15,474 nucleotides of DNA from CAIXTV01 sp037144095 (GCA_037144095.1 JBAWXL010000087.1:1-15474); one strand, 5' to 3'; shown: positions 1-7,240, counted from the stretch's first letter. Notes: generated from the sequence alone by a model not told the origin. Translations and numbers: made by a program.

Positions 1-171
1 AAGACTTGATGTCAAGTTCTCAAGACTTAATGTCAAGTTCTCAAAACTTGATGTCACCTTCTCAAAACTTGATGTCACCTTCTCAAGACTTGATGTCAAG
101 TACTCAAAACTTGATGTCAAGTTCTCAAAACTTGATGTCAAGTTCTCAGTACTTGATGTCAAGTTCTATGA
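1..171. repeat. 21-bp tandem repeat of short palindromes (array 1)
   Basis: Eight consecutive 21-bp units are visible, with palindrome cores starting at 4, 25, 46, 67, 88, 109, 130 and 151; the array may continue left of the window. The core ACTTGA-TG-TCAAGT has 6-bp arms and a 2-nt spacer. It is perfect in units 1, 5, 6, 7 and 8, and units 6 and 7 extend to 7-bp arms. Unit 2 has one arm mismatch. Units 3 and 4 share the same altered right arm (TCACCT), which suggests a recent unit duplication. Because 21 is a multiple of three, a plus-strand frame stays open and reads as a 7-residue Ser/Gln/Leu/Met repeat. I take that to be a by-product of the repeat and not a gene. The array lies about 120 bp beyond the 3' end of the minus-strand gene ending at 294. 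Confidence 0.95.
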
Positions 172-256
172 GAAATACATCTTGTTAAAGGAGATATTAG
201 AAACTTATAAGCCCCAAAATAAAACTTGATAATTACTTATAACCTAATGATTACAG

Positions 257-276
257 AAAAAACCCTTTGGGGATTT
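257..276 (-). terminator. weak possible terminator of the 294-947 gene
   Basis: Read on the minus strand, just after the stop codon of the gene ending at 294, a short CCC/GGG stem with a 4-nt loop is followed by six T residues. The stem has only three G-C pairs, flanked by one mismatch and A-T pairs, so it is weak. Position and orientation are right for an intrinsic terminator, but the call is tentative. Confidence 0.3.
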
Positions 277-293
277 ATAATATCAAACCCGGA

Positions 294-947
294 TTAGTTA
301 GGGAAATAACTCACGATATTGCTTAATGAACTCATGCCGGCAGCATTTTGCACCGAAACGGCAATCAGCAATTCTTTTCCTCTTTCGAGGTCAGAAAGCT
401 CTAATTTGAATCTACTTGTACATGACTTCAAAAAGGTTTTCTTATCCACATCTTCAGGATCGATAAGCCAAATAAAATAAGTGAGTTTCTCTTTTCTCAA
501 CTGTAAAGGGTTAGTAGTTTTAGTTAAATTAATTTTACAACTTCCGGTTTGTTTCCCTTGTTTAATCGAATCAATAACAGGCGTTTTAGGCACGTCATGT
601 TTAATAGGTTGCAGGCTCACGCCAAATCCTGAGAGCAATAATTTTTCCTTATTTCCTTTATATAACCCATTAACGCAAGGAAGAAGTTCATCCATTAATG
701 CGTCAAACAATATTTTAACTTTATCATCACGAATGGTGGTTTCTTCAAGTCCACCCCCAGCGGTATTAGCTTGAGCAACTTGTGCTTTGGATAATTTATC
801 TTTATAATTAACCTTAGTCACTGGAGGGTTTGAAAAATCAGTATCATTTTCATATAATTTTGAATCCACTTCTACACCTCTGTTAATCACCTTTTTAGGT
901 TCATCAACTGTGCAATTCATTGTGGCGGTATAAACTTTTTCTGACAT
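294..947 (-). CDS. Hypothetical protein with FN3-like C-terminus
   Basis: A 217-residue protein with no signal peptide or membrane segment, so cytoplasmic by default. The N-terminal ~70 residues are polar and look disordered. Residues ~75-110 form a helix-rich segment with the pattern LFDALMDELLP...LLLSGFGVSL. From memory this resembles a group of Bacteroidota hypotheticals in which a helical segment ending in an SGF-like motif precedes a fibronectin type III-like fold. The C-terminus (about residues 150-217) fits a divergent FN3 domain: YFIWLID, a run of strands, then LLIAVSVQNAAGMSSLSNIV resembling the last strands. The ATG at 947 follows an AT-rich leader without a Shine-Dalgarno. A one-mismatch Bacteroidota -7 (TAGTTTAG, minus strand, 973-980) lies just upstream. 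No function can be assigned. The gene is monocistronic and sits beside palindrome array 1. Confidence 0.8.
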   Translation of the reverse strand: MSEKVYTATMNCTVDEPKKVINRGVEVDSKLYENDTDFSNPPVTKVNYKDKLSKAQVAQANTAGGGLEETTIRDDKVKILFDALMDELLPCVNGLYKGNKEKLLLSGFGVSLQPIKHDVPKTPVIDSIKQGKQTGSCKINLTKTTNPLQLRKEKLTYFIWLIDPEDVDKKTFLKSCTSRFKLELSDLERGKELLIAVSVQNAAGMSSLSNIVSYFPN

Positions 948-1179
948 AAAATTTATGTTTTCAATTTGGTGGCTAAACTACAACATAAAATGTTCGTTAA
1001 CTAAAAAAAGCGCTGAGAATTATCAATTACATATTGAGATATATCAATCTGTAAAAATCTAAAATCAGAGAGATATAAAACTGCTTTTATAGAGAAGAAC
1101 CTTGAAAAATAAAAGCAGAAGATAATTGAAGATTGAACTAAACAGAAATTGCTTTTAGCTGAAATAAATAAAAAACATT

Positions 1180-1237
1180 GCCACTGAATGCGCAGATTAT
1201 CTGAGCTACTTAATAGAAATTTCTGTGAATCTGTGGC
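1180..1237. repeat. REP-like imperfect inverted repeat
   Basis: The left arm GCCACTGAATGCGCAGATT (1180-1198) and the complement of the right arm, which ends ...GAATCTGTGGC at 1237, align imperfectly over about 19 bp. About 19 bp lies between them. Short stretches built around CCACAGATT/CACAGA recur between genes in many Bacteroidota genomes as I remember them, so this may be a decayed copy of a dispersed intergenic element. Only this copy is visible here, so dispersal cannot be shown from this window. Confidence 0.45.
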
Positions 1238-1285
1238 TCTTTATTATTTTATCTTATTTTTCGGTGAAAACTCAAGATTTATATT

Positions 1286-1293
1286 TAATTTTG
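1286..1293 (+). promoter_or_regulatory. Candidate Bacteroidota -7 element for the 1366-2282 pair
   Basis: TAATTTTG matches the TAnnTTTG consensus of the primary Bacteroidota sigma factor. Transcription would start near 1300, giving a leader of about 65 nt before the ATG at 1366. No clear -33 TTG is seen at the right distance. Confidence 0.4.
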
Positions 1294-1365
1294 AGGTCGG
1301 AAATCAAAAATGCAATGCCTGATGAATTGTTTTGAAAAACGTAAGCCAACGAATCATTCTTTAAT

Positions 1366-1926
1366 ATGAAAGAATACAAACCGGGAAAACCTTTATTAAT
1401 ATCCCTAATCATTCTATTGCTTTTAGGAAATGCAACTTATGGGCAAGCAATAAAAGACACTGCTGGAATTGCGAAGAATACTGTTTATGTTGAGTTGTTA
1501 GGGAATGGCGGGCTTTATTCTATTAATTATGATAGGATTTTATTTAGAATAAAACGTCTAAGGATTTCGGCAGGTATTGGTATTTCTTATATTCCACCTT
1601 CGATTTGGTATTATAAACATTTTATATTCCCAATTGGAATCAATTTTATTTATGGAGGAACCAATAATATTGAAGTTGGACTTAGGTACAATCCCGTTTT
1701 AAATCTATACAAATATGATATTCCAACGATTTATAATTTCAGTTTTATTCCTGAAATAAATATTAATTATCGTTTTCAAAAACTAAAAGGTGGTTTTTTC
1801 TTTAAAATGGGTCTTATTCTCTTTTTCGATAAAAATGAGTATACAACTACTTTTTCTAATTATTCAAATAATAATATCTGGTTAGGTTTGGGAATTGGAT
1901 ACACCTTTAAAAATAAACGAAAATGA
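1366..1926 (+). CDS. Small secreted protein, probable outer-membrane beta-barrel
   Basis: A 186-residue protein with an N-terminal signal peptide: basic start MKEYKPGK, hydrophobic core LLISLIILLLLG, and probable cleavage near ATYGQ, around residues 24-27. The mature part is rich in aromatic and glycine residues in alternating strand-like patterns (ISAGIGISYIPPSIWYY, IGINFIYGG, IEVGLRYNPVL, IWLGLGIGYTF). The last strand ends in an aromatic residue before a basic tail (KNKRK). This fits a small outer-membrane beta-barrel of roughly eight strands, but no family is recognised. The stop codon overlaps the next start (ATGA at 1923-1926), which implies translational coupling to the lipoprotein. The two may act together at the outer membrane. 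Confidence 0.85.
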   Translation: MKEYKPGKPLLISLIILLLLGNATYGQAIKDTAGIAKNTVYVELLGNGGLYSINYDRILFRIKRLRISAGIGISYIPPSIWYYKHFIFPIGINFIYGGTNNIEVGLRYNPVLNLYKYDIPTIYNFSFIPEININYRFQKLKGGFFFKMGLILFFDKNEYTTTFSNYSNNNIWLGLGIGYTFKNKRK

Positions 1927-2282
1927 AAAAAATAATATTATTCGTATTTTTAGCCTTAATATTTAATGCCTGTAAAAAGGATTATCCATTAGATATTCCG
2001 CATTGGTTACAAGAAATGATACTTAAAGCGAAAAGAACACATGGCTGTTTTTTATATGGTAAAACTTTATGGATAGATGAATATAAAAAGGGGGATTCTA
2101 CTTTTTATATGATGCATTGGTACGAAGAAAGAGGATATGCAATTTTTGATGCTAATGGCAATACGATATGTACAGAAAATAATATGGGTGGCGATTGTGA
2201 ACCTCATATTCTTCCGTATTTAATTCATAGCAGACATATTTGGAATGATGACCCTAATAAATGTCAAGATGGATTTTATTAA
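1923..2282 (+). CDS. Small lipoprotein of unknown function
   Basis: A 119-residue protein with a lipoprotein signal: MKKIILFVFLALIFNAC, with the lipidated cysteine at residue 17. The residues after it are KKDY; lysine plus acidic residues at this place can act as a surface-export signal in some Bacteroidota lipoproteins, so surface exposure is possible but unproven. The mature part is about 100 residues and rich in Trp, Tyr and His. It includes two more cysteines close together (CTENNMGGDC) that could form a disulfide. No known domain is recognised. It overlaps the upstream secreted-protein gene by 4 bp and is very likely cotranscribed with it. No clear terminator follows. Confidence 0.8.
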   Translation: MKKIILFVFLALIFNACKKDYPLDIPHWLQEMILKAKRTHGCFLYGKTLWIDEYKKGDSTFYMMHWYEERGYAIFDANGNTICTENNMGGDCEPHILPYLIHSRHIWNDDPNKCQDGFY

Positions 2283-2406
2283 AAAAAGATCTTCTGCAAT
2301 TATTCAAACAAAACATGATTTTCTTTTAGGAAAAGCTCCCAACATCTGAGCTCAAAACAGCTCATGAATAAGGGTTGAAAATTTATTTTTGAGGAAATTT
2401 GCAGAA

Positions 2407-2439
2407 TTGTTTTTGGTAAGTTGTTTTTATATACTTTTG
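2407..2439 (+). promoter_or_regulatory. Candidate promoter upstream of the 2460 small ORF and 2578 gene
   Basis: TACTTTTG at 2432-2439 matches the Bacteroidota -7 consensus TAnnTTTG. A TTG at 2407-2409 gives a 22-bp spacer, at the long end of the usual range. Transcription would start near 2446, about 14 nt before the small ORF at 2460 and about 130 nt before the membrane-protein gene at 2578. Confidence 0.5.
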
Positions 2440-2459
2440 TATTTCAATAAAAAAATCAG

Positions 2460-2549
2460 ATGAATTGGATAAAGATAAAAAAGCTTAAAATAGCTAAACA
2501 AAAGACGGGATTAGCTGTTTTCGTTTTGTATGCTACGGCATTATTTTAA
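2460..2549 (+). CDS. Possible 29-residue small membrane or leader peptide
   Basis: A short ATG-to-TAA frame starts just downstream of the promoter candidate at 2407-2439. Its product has a strongly basic N-terminal half (MNWIKIKKLKIAKQK) and a hydrophobic C-terminal half (TGLAVFVLYATALF). This is the layout of a small single-pass membrane peptide or an exported leader. It ends 28 bp before the ATG at 2578, so it could be cotranslated with that membrane-protein gene or regulate it. Evidence is limited to position and composition, and chance remains possible at this length. Confidence 0.35.
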   Translation: MNWIKIKKLKIAKQKTGLAVFVLYATALF

Positions 2550-2577
2550 TTTTAATAATCATTTAAACTACAATATT

Positions 2578-3012
2578 ATGACAACACATAGCTCAAAACA
2601 TAAAACAAAATCTTCGAGACATAATCACAAAAAAAAGAAACAATTTTCGACCATGCAAATATTGCTGAGTCTCTATGGCTTTTTGTTTCTGATGTATTTT
2701 ATTTTGAGTTTTATTCCTATGCCCTCAGGTGGCATATTGAACAGCGACGGAAAAGCATTTAATCCATTCGATACCGATCAAATCGTCATCAAGTTGATGT
2801 TCATTCTGTTTGGTTTTGCTTATTATATGACTTGGCAGAACAAAATGCTTGCCGGGGCTCTAATGATAGTGAGCTGGATTGGACTTTGGGCTGCGTCGCA
2901 TTTTATTTCTTCGCCAATAGGAAACGATACGGATATTGCCATATTAGGTTTTCCACTTGTGATATTTGGAGCATTATTTATGGCGCATCGTTGGATTAGG
3001 AAAAGAAGATAA
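2578..3012 (+). CDS. Small multi-pass membrane protein
   Basis: A 144-residue protein. The N-terminal ~22 residues are highly basic and rich in His, Lys and Ser (THSSKHKTKSSRHNHKKKK). About four hydrophobic segments follow: LLSLYGFLFLMYFILSF (~29-45), IVIKLMFILFGFAYYM (~69-84), MLAGALMIVSWIGLWAA (~89-105) and ILGFPLVIFGALFMA (~121-135). A basic tail (RWIRKRR) ends the protein. By the positive-inside rule both ends should be cytoplasmic. An in-frame ATG at 2530 would add 16 residues, but it overlaps the small ORF at 2460-2549. The ATG at 2578 follows a typical AT-rich leader, so I prefer it. The family is not recognised and there is no catalytic motif. Confidence 0.8.
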   Translation: MTTHSSKHKTKSSRHNHKKKKQFSTMQILLSLYGFLFLMYFILSFIPMPSGGILNSDGKAFNPFDTDQIVIKLMFILFGFAYYMTWQNKMLAGALMIVSWIGLWAASHFISSPIGNDTDIAILGFPLVIFGALFMAHRWIRKRR

Positions 3013-3055
3013 ATTTAAGGGTCTGCCTAAAATAAAGAGTTCAACATCTTCCTGT

Positions 3056-3063
3056 TATGTTTG
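3056..3063 (+). promoter_or_regulatory. Candidate -7 element for the DUF4294 gene
   Basis: TATGTTTG fits TAnnTTTG. Transcription from it would give a leader of about 100 nt before the ATG at 3174. No clear -33 TTG is seen, so the call is weak. Confidence 0.25.
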
Positions 3064-3173
3064 TCGGGTGCAGAGCATATTTGCATATACTGCACTGCTA
3101 TGGATGGTAGTTAAGCAACAAGAAACCTTCACACGGGTTTTGCTGGCATAGAAGTTGATTACGATATTTCACT

Positions 3174-3758
3174 ATGCGTTATAAAATTGCTTTCACCCTA
3201 TGTTTTCTATTAAACTTCGCCTGTGCCTGGGCACAAGAGCCACGGCAAATTGTTGTGCTTGCAACTATTGTTGGTGAGGATACCATTCCACTGGTTAATT
3301 TGGCTGAGGTTATTATTTATGCGCATGTCGAATATAGAACCATACAGCAAGAAATAGACTATCAGCGTTTGGTGCGCAATGTGAGAAAGGTGTTGCCCTA
3401 CTCTAAGTTAGCATCGGTTAAGATTTCTGAATTTAACGCCATCATTAGTAATATATCAAACGAAAAGGCAAAGGATAAGCGACTGAAAGAAGCCGAAAAA
3501 GAGCTGAAAGATCAATTTGAAGACGACATTAAAGACTTTACAGATACACAAGGGAAGATATTTATTAAGTTGATTTATAGGCAAACGGGCAATTCGTCGT
3601 ATGAGGTGATTAAGAAGCTGAGGGGGTCGTTCAATGCATTTGTTTGGCAAACGCTTGCCAAGATGTTTGGCTATAATTTAAAAGAAGAATACGACCCTTC
3701 GGGGAAAGATAAAGACCTGGAAATTGTAGTAAAAAGATTAGAAAACGGAGAACTGTAG
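3174..3758 (+). CDS. DUF4294 domain protein (secreted)
   Basis: A 194-residue protein with a signal peptide (MRYKIAFTLCFLLNFACAWAQ, cleavage near AWA-Q, residues 18-21). The mature protein matches my memory of the Bacteroidota-restricted DUF4294 family. It has a short beta region with the pattern GEDTIPLVNLAEVIIY, then YQRLVRNVRKVLPYSKLA, a charged helix rich in Lys and Glu (~95-125), and the conserved FIKLIYRQTGNSSYEVIKKL...FNAFVWQTLAKMFGYNLKEEYDP. Length is normal for the family. Its location should be periplasmic or outer membrane; molecular function is unknown. It converges on the polysaccharide initiating transferase gene with a 54-bp gap. Confidence 0.9.
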   Translation: MRYKIAFTLCFLLNFACAWAQEPRQIVVLATIVGEDTIPLVNLAEVIIYAHVEYRTIQQEIDYQRLVRNVRKVLPYSKLASVKISEFNAIISNISNEKAKDKRLKEAEKELKDQFEDDIKDFTDTQGKIFIKLIYRQTGNSSYEVIKKLRGSFNAFVWQTLAKMFGYNLKEEYDPSGKDKDLEIVVKRLENGEL

Positions 3759-3772
3759 GAAAGGAATAAGTC

Positions 3773-3805
3773 CCAAATTTCAAATTTCAAGCCCCAAATC
3801 TTAAA
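3773..3805. repeat. Short CAAATTTC/CCCCAAATC intergenic motif
   Basis: The 54-bp convergent gap contains tandem-like CAAATTTCAAATTTCAAG followed by CCCCAAATC. Similar low-complexity stretches recur between genes in some Bacteroidota. A related word (AAGCCCCAAAATAAAAC) occurs near 209-226. No terminator-like hairpin is evident. Confidence 0.3.
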
Positions 3806-3812
3806 TTCGCAA

Positions 3813-5228
3813 TTATTTTCCCCGGCCTTGCATTACAATGATGAGGGTGTAGATTAATATTTTGAAATCCATAGCCAGCGACATGTTTTCGATATACAAC
3901 AAATCGAATTTAAGACGCTCAACCATCTGATCTACATTTTCGGCATAGCCATATTTCACTTGTCCCCACGAAGTGATGCCGGGTTTCACTTTATGCAACA
4001 ATCGATAGTGGGGCGCACGAATGACAATCTGATCGATGTAAAACTGTCGTTCGGGACGAGGACCCACGAGAGACATTTCGCCAATTAAGACATTATAGAA
4101 CTGAGGCAATTCGTCGAGTCGCATCTTGCGCATATACTTTCCGAAAGGAGTGATTCTAACATCATCTTTAGAAGAAAGTTGTGGCCCGTTGCTTTCCGAA
4201 TTGATGAACATCGAACGGAATTTGTGTATTTTAAAAGGTTTCCCACGAAACCCAATGCGAACATGATTGTAGAAAATGGGGCCTTTTGAAGACAATTTTA
4301 CGCCAAGGGCTAAAAATAGATAAAAGGGGAGGAGCAATATGAGACAAATGGTGGAAACCGTTACATCCAACACTCTTTTGAGTGACTGTTGCCAAATAGG
4401 CATCAGGTCAGGTGAAATCTGAATGAGGGGTGTGTGGAAAATGGATGCCATTTTGACAGAACCTACCAAAATGTCCTGCATTTCGGGAATGATTTTTATT
4501 ACCACATTGGCATCTTCGAGCAAGGTGATGATTTTTTCAATTTGATGATGCTCGTCGCTTTCAGGTGCAATGATGACTTCTTCAATTTTAAGTTCCTCGA
4601 TTAGGGTGCTTAACTCGGAAGAATATCCCAACATAGTGATATAATTGGATAATTCGGCAGTGCCATTTGGATGCAGACAAACAAAGCCAACAAACTTATT
4701 ACCAGAAAAGATTTCCTGTTTTTCGATTTCATGATAAATATTCAGGGCATTTTTTCCACTGCCAACAATGATGGTGTTAAAGCCTATTTTTCGGGCAAAT
4801 ATTTTGTGTGCCGTATTAGTAGAAAGAATGAAACGGAACAGGAAAGTGAAGCCAAAATGGAGCAGGAATAAAACAAAAATGTATTTATAATAATTTCGAT
4901 AGGATACAATTGTGTCATCTAATATCAACGCGAAAAAGATGATGATGACTCCGATGAAAGTAATTACAAGGGTTTGTTCTAGTTCTTTTAGACGGGCTTT
5001 ACGGTAAATTTTGCGATAGGTTCCAATTAAAGCATAAAGGATGAGCCAGAAAAGAGGAATAAAACACAATCCGAAATAAAACTTTGGATCGGTATAAATG
5101 GTTTCGAAATGGGAAAAGATGTCCGCATCTATCAAGTACTTCCGATAAATAAAAAAAGAGCCCCATGCAATAAAAGCTGATAAAATATCAGCTAAAATAT
5201 ATTTGGCAACTTGGAATTTCTTATTCAT
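3813..5228 (-). CDS. Polyprenyl-phosphate sugar-1-phosphate transferase
   Basis: A 471-residue initiating enzyme for exopolysaccharide, capsule or O-antigen synthesis. It transfers a sugar-1-phosphate from a nucleotide sugar to undecaprenyl phosphate at the inner membrane. Four N-terminal membrane segments (~8-30, 50-72, 83-105, 112-135) are followed by a Rossmann-like domain with IIVGSGKNA near residue 157. The C-terminal bacterial sugar transferase domain starts at KRVLDVTVS, with a hydrophobic membrane hairpin, KIHKFRSM (~336), MRLDELPQFYNVL (~371) and MSLVGPRPER (~389), all diagnostic. This is the WcaJ/CpsE-like full-length architecture; the sugar (glucose or another hexose) cannot be told from sequence. 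I start at ATG 5228 rather than the preceding TTG at 5231. It begins 14 bp after the upstream lipoprotein stop, so the two are an operon. No other glycosyltransferases are nearby. Confidence 0.95.
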   Translation of the reverse strand: MNKKFQVAKYILADILSAFIAWGSFFIYRKYLIDADIFSHFETIYTDPKFYFGLCFIPLFWLILYALIGTYRKIYRKARLKELEQTLVITFIGVIIIFFALILDDTIVSYRNYYKYIFVLFLLHFGFTFLFRFILSTNTAHKIFARKIGFNTIIVGSGKNALNIYHEIEKQEIFSGNKFVGFVCLHPNGTAELSNYITMLGYSSELSTLIEELKIEEVIIAPESDEHHQIEKIITLLEDANVVIKIIPEMQDILVGSVKMASIFHTPLIQISPDLMPIWQQSLKRVLDVTVSTICLILLLPFYLFLALGVKLSSKGPIFYNHVRIGFRGKPFKIHKFRSMFINSESNGPQLSSKDDVRITPFGKYMRKMRLDELPQFYNVLIGEMSLVGPRPERQFYIDQIVIRAPHYRLLHKVKPGITSWGQVKYGYAENVDQMVERLKFDLLYIENMSLAMDFKILIYTLIIVMQGRGK

Positions 5229-5242
5229 CAAAAGGATTTTTA

Positions 5243-6130
5243 TTATTGATGGACAAGTTTAATGTTATCAAGTAAAATCAATCCGTTGGAATCGCCCGAA
5301 TCTAATACACCCCGGATAAAGATTTTGTAATCGATTGCGCTAATCATGTTGCTAACCGTAGGGGTGAGATTGATATATATTTTATTCCACTTCTCGTTAG
5401 GACTTAAATAAATAACAGTTGTCGAAATTTGTTGTCCTGTTGTGTTTCCGGTTACTCCAATAGCGAAATAATTATTCGTTTTATAATTCAGTTCAAGGAA
5501 AACCGGGCTGCCACCAATGGGGAGTGGATAGGAATTTATGGTTCGAAACTCAAATATAGAATGACTTTGATCTAAATAAATTGCTGCCGAATAAGTGTTT
5601 GTTTCGTTGGCAAGATGAAACATCAAATTTGGGTCGTTGGTGAGTTCAATGATAGTGTCTGAAGTTGTAGTTCGTTCGAGTGAGACGCCAGCTGATTCGA
5701 AATCTTCTTTCCAGCTGAATTTGGTGTAAGTGCCATATCTAAAAGTGGGATAAACAACAAACTGTTTGCCGACTTCTAATTGAACATTATTTGTGTCAAA
5801 TGCATTAAAGAAAGGATAATAGGATCGTGTGGCAGCAATTCCGTTAAGTTTTATGCCTGGACGGATGGTGACTTTATGAGTTCCGCTTTTCAGTACAGGA
5901 ATGTTTGCAGGGAGCTCGAAAGCGCCAACAAGTTCGTTGTCTACATAAACCCAAACATCGGTTATTTTATGAGAAGCTGTGCCTTGTGTAATATAATCAG
6001 TGGTTAATCCAACGCTATCAATATGTATATAGGAAGGCTGATCTTCAGATGGATTGTAGATTTCGCACGAAGAAAGCATTAAAAAGATAAGTCCCGAAAA
6101 TAATAAACCAAAACGGTAGAATTTCTTCAT
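5243..6130 (-). CDS. Lipoprotein with PEGA-like and jelly-roll-like regions
   Basis: A 295-residue protein with a lipoprotein signal (MKKFYRFGLLFSGLIFLMLSSC, lipid cysteine at 22). Residues ~57-100 resemble a PEGA-type beta domain (VWVYVDNELVGAF...LKSGTHKVTIRPG). The C-terminal ~150 residues alternate strands in a way that fits a carbohydrate- or ligand-binding jelly roll (SPVFLELNYKTNNYFAIGV, KWNKIYINL, ending LILLDNIKLV). Both domain calls are pattern-level only. It lies between a Gfo/Idh oxidoreductase and a polysaccharide initiating transferase, which suggests an envelope role linked to polysaccharide, but no activity can be claimed. A one-mismatch -7 element (TATATTTC, minus strand, 6161-6168) could drive it separately from the upstream gene. 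Confidence 0.85.
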   Translation of the reverse strand: MKKFYRFGLLFSGLIFLMLSSCEIYNPSEDQPSYIHIDSVGLTTDYITQGTASHKITDVWVYVDNELVGAFELPANIPVLKSGTHKVTIRPGIKLNGIAATRSYYPFFNAFDTNNVQLEVGKQFVVYPTFRYGTYTKFSWKEDFESAGVSLERTTTSDTIIELTNDPNLMFHLANETNTYSAAIYLDQSHSIFEFRTINSYPLPIGGSPVFLELNYKTNNYFAIGVTGNTTGQQISTTVIYLSPNEKWNKIYINLTPTVSNMISAIDYKIFIRGVLDSGDSNGLILLDNIKLVHQ

Positions 6131-6160
6131 GTTTTTTTATTGAATGGGAATAAAACGAAG

Positions 6161-6168
6161 GAAATATA
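6161..6168 (-). promoter_or_regulatory. Weak -7 candidate for the lipoprotein-transferase pair
   Basis: TATATTTC on the minus strand differs from TAnnTTTG at the last base. It would start transcription about 25 nt before the lipoprotein ATG. It lies in the 76-bp gap after the oxidoreductase stop, so it may be an internal promoter. Confidence 0.25.
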
Positions 6169-6206
6169 TTTTTAGTATAGTATTTCGTCTTTATTTTAAA
6201 AGAAAA

Positions 6207-7181
6207 TTACTCGAAGTAGATTTTATCAATAATCTTATGGGCAACATCTAAAGCATTGTAGCCGTCGATAAGGGTAACAGCTGGAGGGGTATTGTCGATT
6301 ATTGCCTGATAAAAAGCTTCTAATTCTGCTTTAATTGCATTTAATGGAATGATTTCAGGTTTCTCAAACATGATTTGCTTGTGTCCTTTGTTTTTCCCCA
6401 AATCAATAATCATTGCAAAAGGATCTGCTTCGTCGGGATTTACATCTTTCATTCTCACAATTTCTGATTCTTTTTTCAAAAAGTCAGTTGAAATGTAGGC
6501 ATCACGTTGGAAGAAGCGGATTTTACGCATGTTTTTCATCGAAATACGACTTGCTGTGATGTTTGCCACACAACCATTGTCAAATTCGATGCGGGCGTTA
6601 GCCATATCAGGGGTATCGCTAACAACGGCTACCCCACTGGCACTGATTCGTTTTATGCTTGATTTCACGACGCTCAAAATAATATCTAAATCATGTATCA
6701 TTAAATCGAGCACTACAGGAACATCTGTCCCTCGCGGATTAAATTGAGCCAATCTATGAGCTTCGATAAACATAGGTTGGTTTAACACATCTTTTATGGC
6801 TAAGAAGGCAGGATTAAACCGTTCAACGTGTCCGACCTGCACTTTTACAGAAGCTTCTTCGGCAATAGCAATCAATTCTTTTGCCTCTGAGGCAGTTGCC
6901 ACAACAGGTTTTTCAATAAATACATGTTTAGAATGTTTTAAAGCAATGGAAGCACATTCGAAATGCGAAACGGTGGGGGTTACAATATCCACCACATCCA
7001 CTGCATCGATTAATTCATTTATCGATTCAAATCTTTTTATGTTAAATTCGCTTTCCACCTGAAGCGCATTTTCGTTATCGGTATCGAAAAAGCCTACCAG
7101 ATCATAGGTTTCTATTTCACGAATACAGCGAATATGAATTTTTCCAAGATGTCCAGCACCTAATACAGCAATCTTTATCAT
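6207..7181 (-). CDS. Gfo/Idh/MocA family NAD(P)-dependent oxidoreductase
   Basis: A 324-residue cytoplasmic oxidoreductase, usual length for the family. The N-terminal Rossmann domain starts immediately with MIKIAVLGAGHLGKIHIRC. The family signature EKPV lies at residues ~90-93, with GHVERFNPAF after it. The C-terminal alpha/beta domain has the LMIHDLDIIL segment (~161-170) carrying the usual catalytic-region His and Asp. Such enzymes oxidise or reduce sugar derivatives, often nucleotide sugars; a UDP-GlcNAc 3-dehydrogenase-like role (compare GnnA/WlbA) is possible but not shown. A longer reading from ATG 7274 adds 31 residues. I reject it because a TAnnTTTG promoter element lies inside that extension and the fold starts at residue 32. 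It heads the likely unit with the lipoprotein and sugar transferase genes. Confidence 0.92.
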   Translation of the reverse strand: MIKIAVLGAGHLGKIHIRCIREIETYDLVGFFDTDNENALQVESEFNIKRFESINELIDAVDVVDIVTPTVSHFECASIALKHSKHVFIEKPVVATASEAKELIAIAEEASVKVQVGHVERFNPAFLAIKDVLNQPMFIEAHRLAQFNPRGTDVPVVLDLMIHDLDIILSVVKSSIKRISASGVAVVSDTPDMANARIEFDNGCVANITASRISMKNMRKIRFFQRDAYISTDFLKKESEIVRMKDVNPDEADPFAMIIDLGKNKGHKQIMFEKPEIIPLNAIKAELEAFYQAIIDNTPPAVTLIDGYNALDVAHKIIDKIYFE

Positions 7182-7198
7182 ACAATTTTCATTTTTTG

Positions 7199-7206
7199 CA
7201 AAGGTA
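7199..7206 (-). promoter_or_regulatory. -7 element of the oxidoreductase gene
   Basis: On the minus strand, TACCTTTG is an exact TAnnTTTG match, placing the transcript start near 7192, about 10 nt before the ATG at 7181. It decides the start of the oxidoreductase against the longer frame from 7274. A clear -33 TTG is not evident. Confidence 0.55.
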
Positions 7207-7232
7207 AAGTATTTTAAAAACGCTGAAATTAC

Positions 7233-7240
7233 TATTTTTG
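7233..7240 (+). promoter_or_regulatory. -7 element of pcm
   Basis: TATTTTTG on the plus strand is an exact TAnnTTTG match. Transcription would start near 7247, about 30 nt before the pcm ATG at 7277. It lies 26 bp from the divergent -7 element on the other strand, so the two promoters must share upstream sequence. Confidence 0.5.

Larger units (their letters stand above)
948..1365. other. Gene-free AT-rich gap
   Basis: This 418-bp divergent gap separates the 947 start from the 1366 start. I see no convincing ORF. It contains a weak promoter candidate for the minus-strand gene (973-980), a degenerate inverted repeat (1180-1237) and a better promoter candidate for the plus-strand pair (1286-1293). 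The rest is AT-rich with no recognisable feature. Confidence 0.7.

Noticed and set aside
6..188. 60-residue plus-strand frame with Ser-Gln-Leu-Met heptads
   Set aside because: It is produced by the 21-bp repeat, whose period is a multiple of three. There is no start context, and the composition is that of the repeat only.
2966..3151. 61-residue frame overlapping the end of the membrane-protein gene
   Set aside because: It is out of frame with the membrane protein, has no family features, and mostly covers the intergenic gap before the DUF4294 gene.
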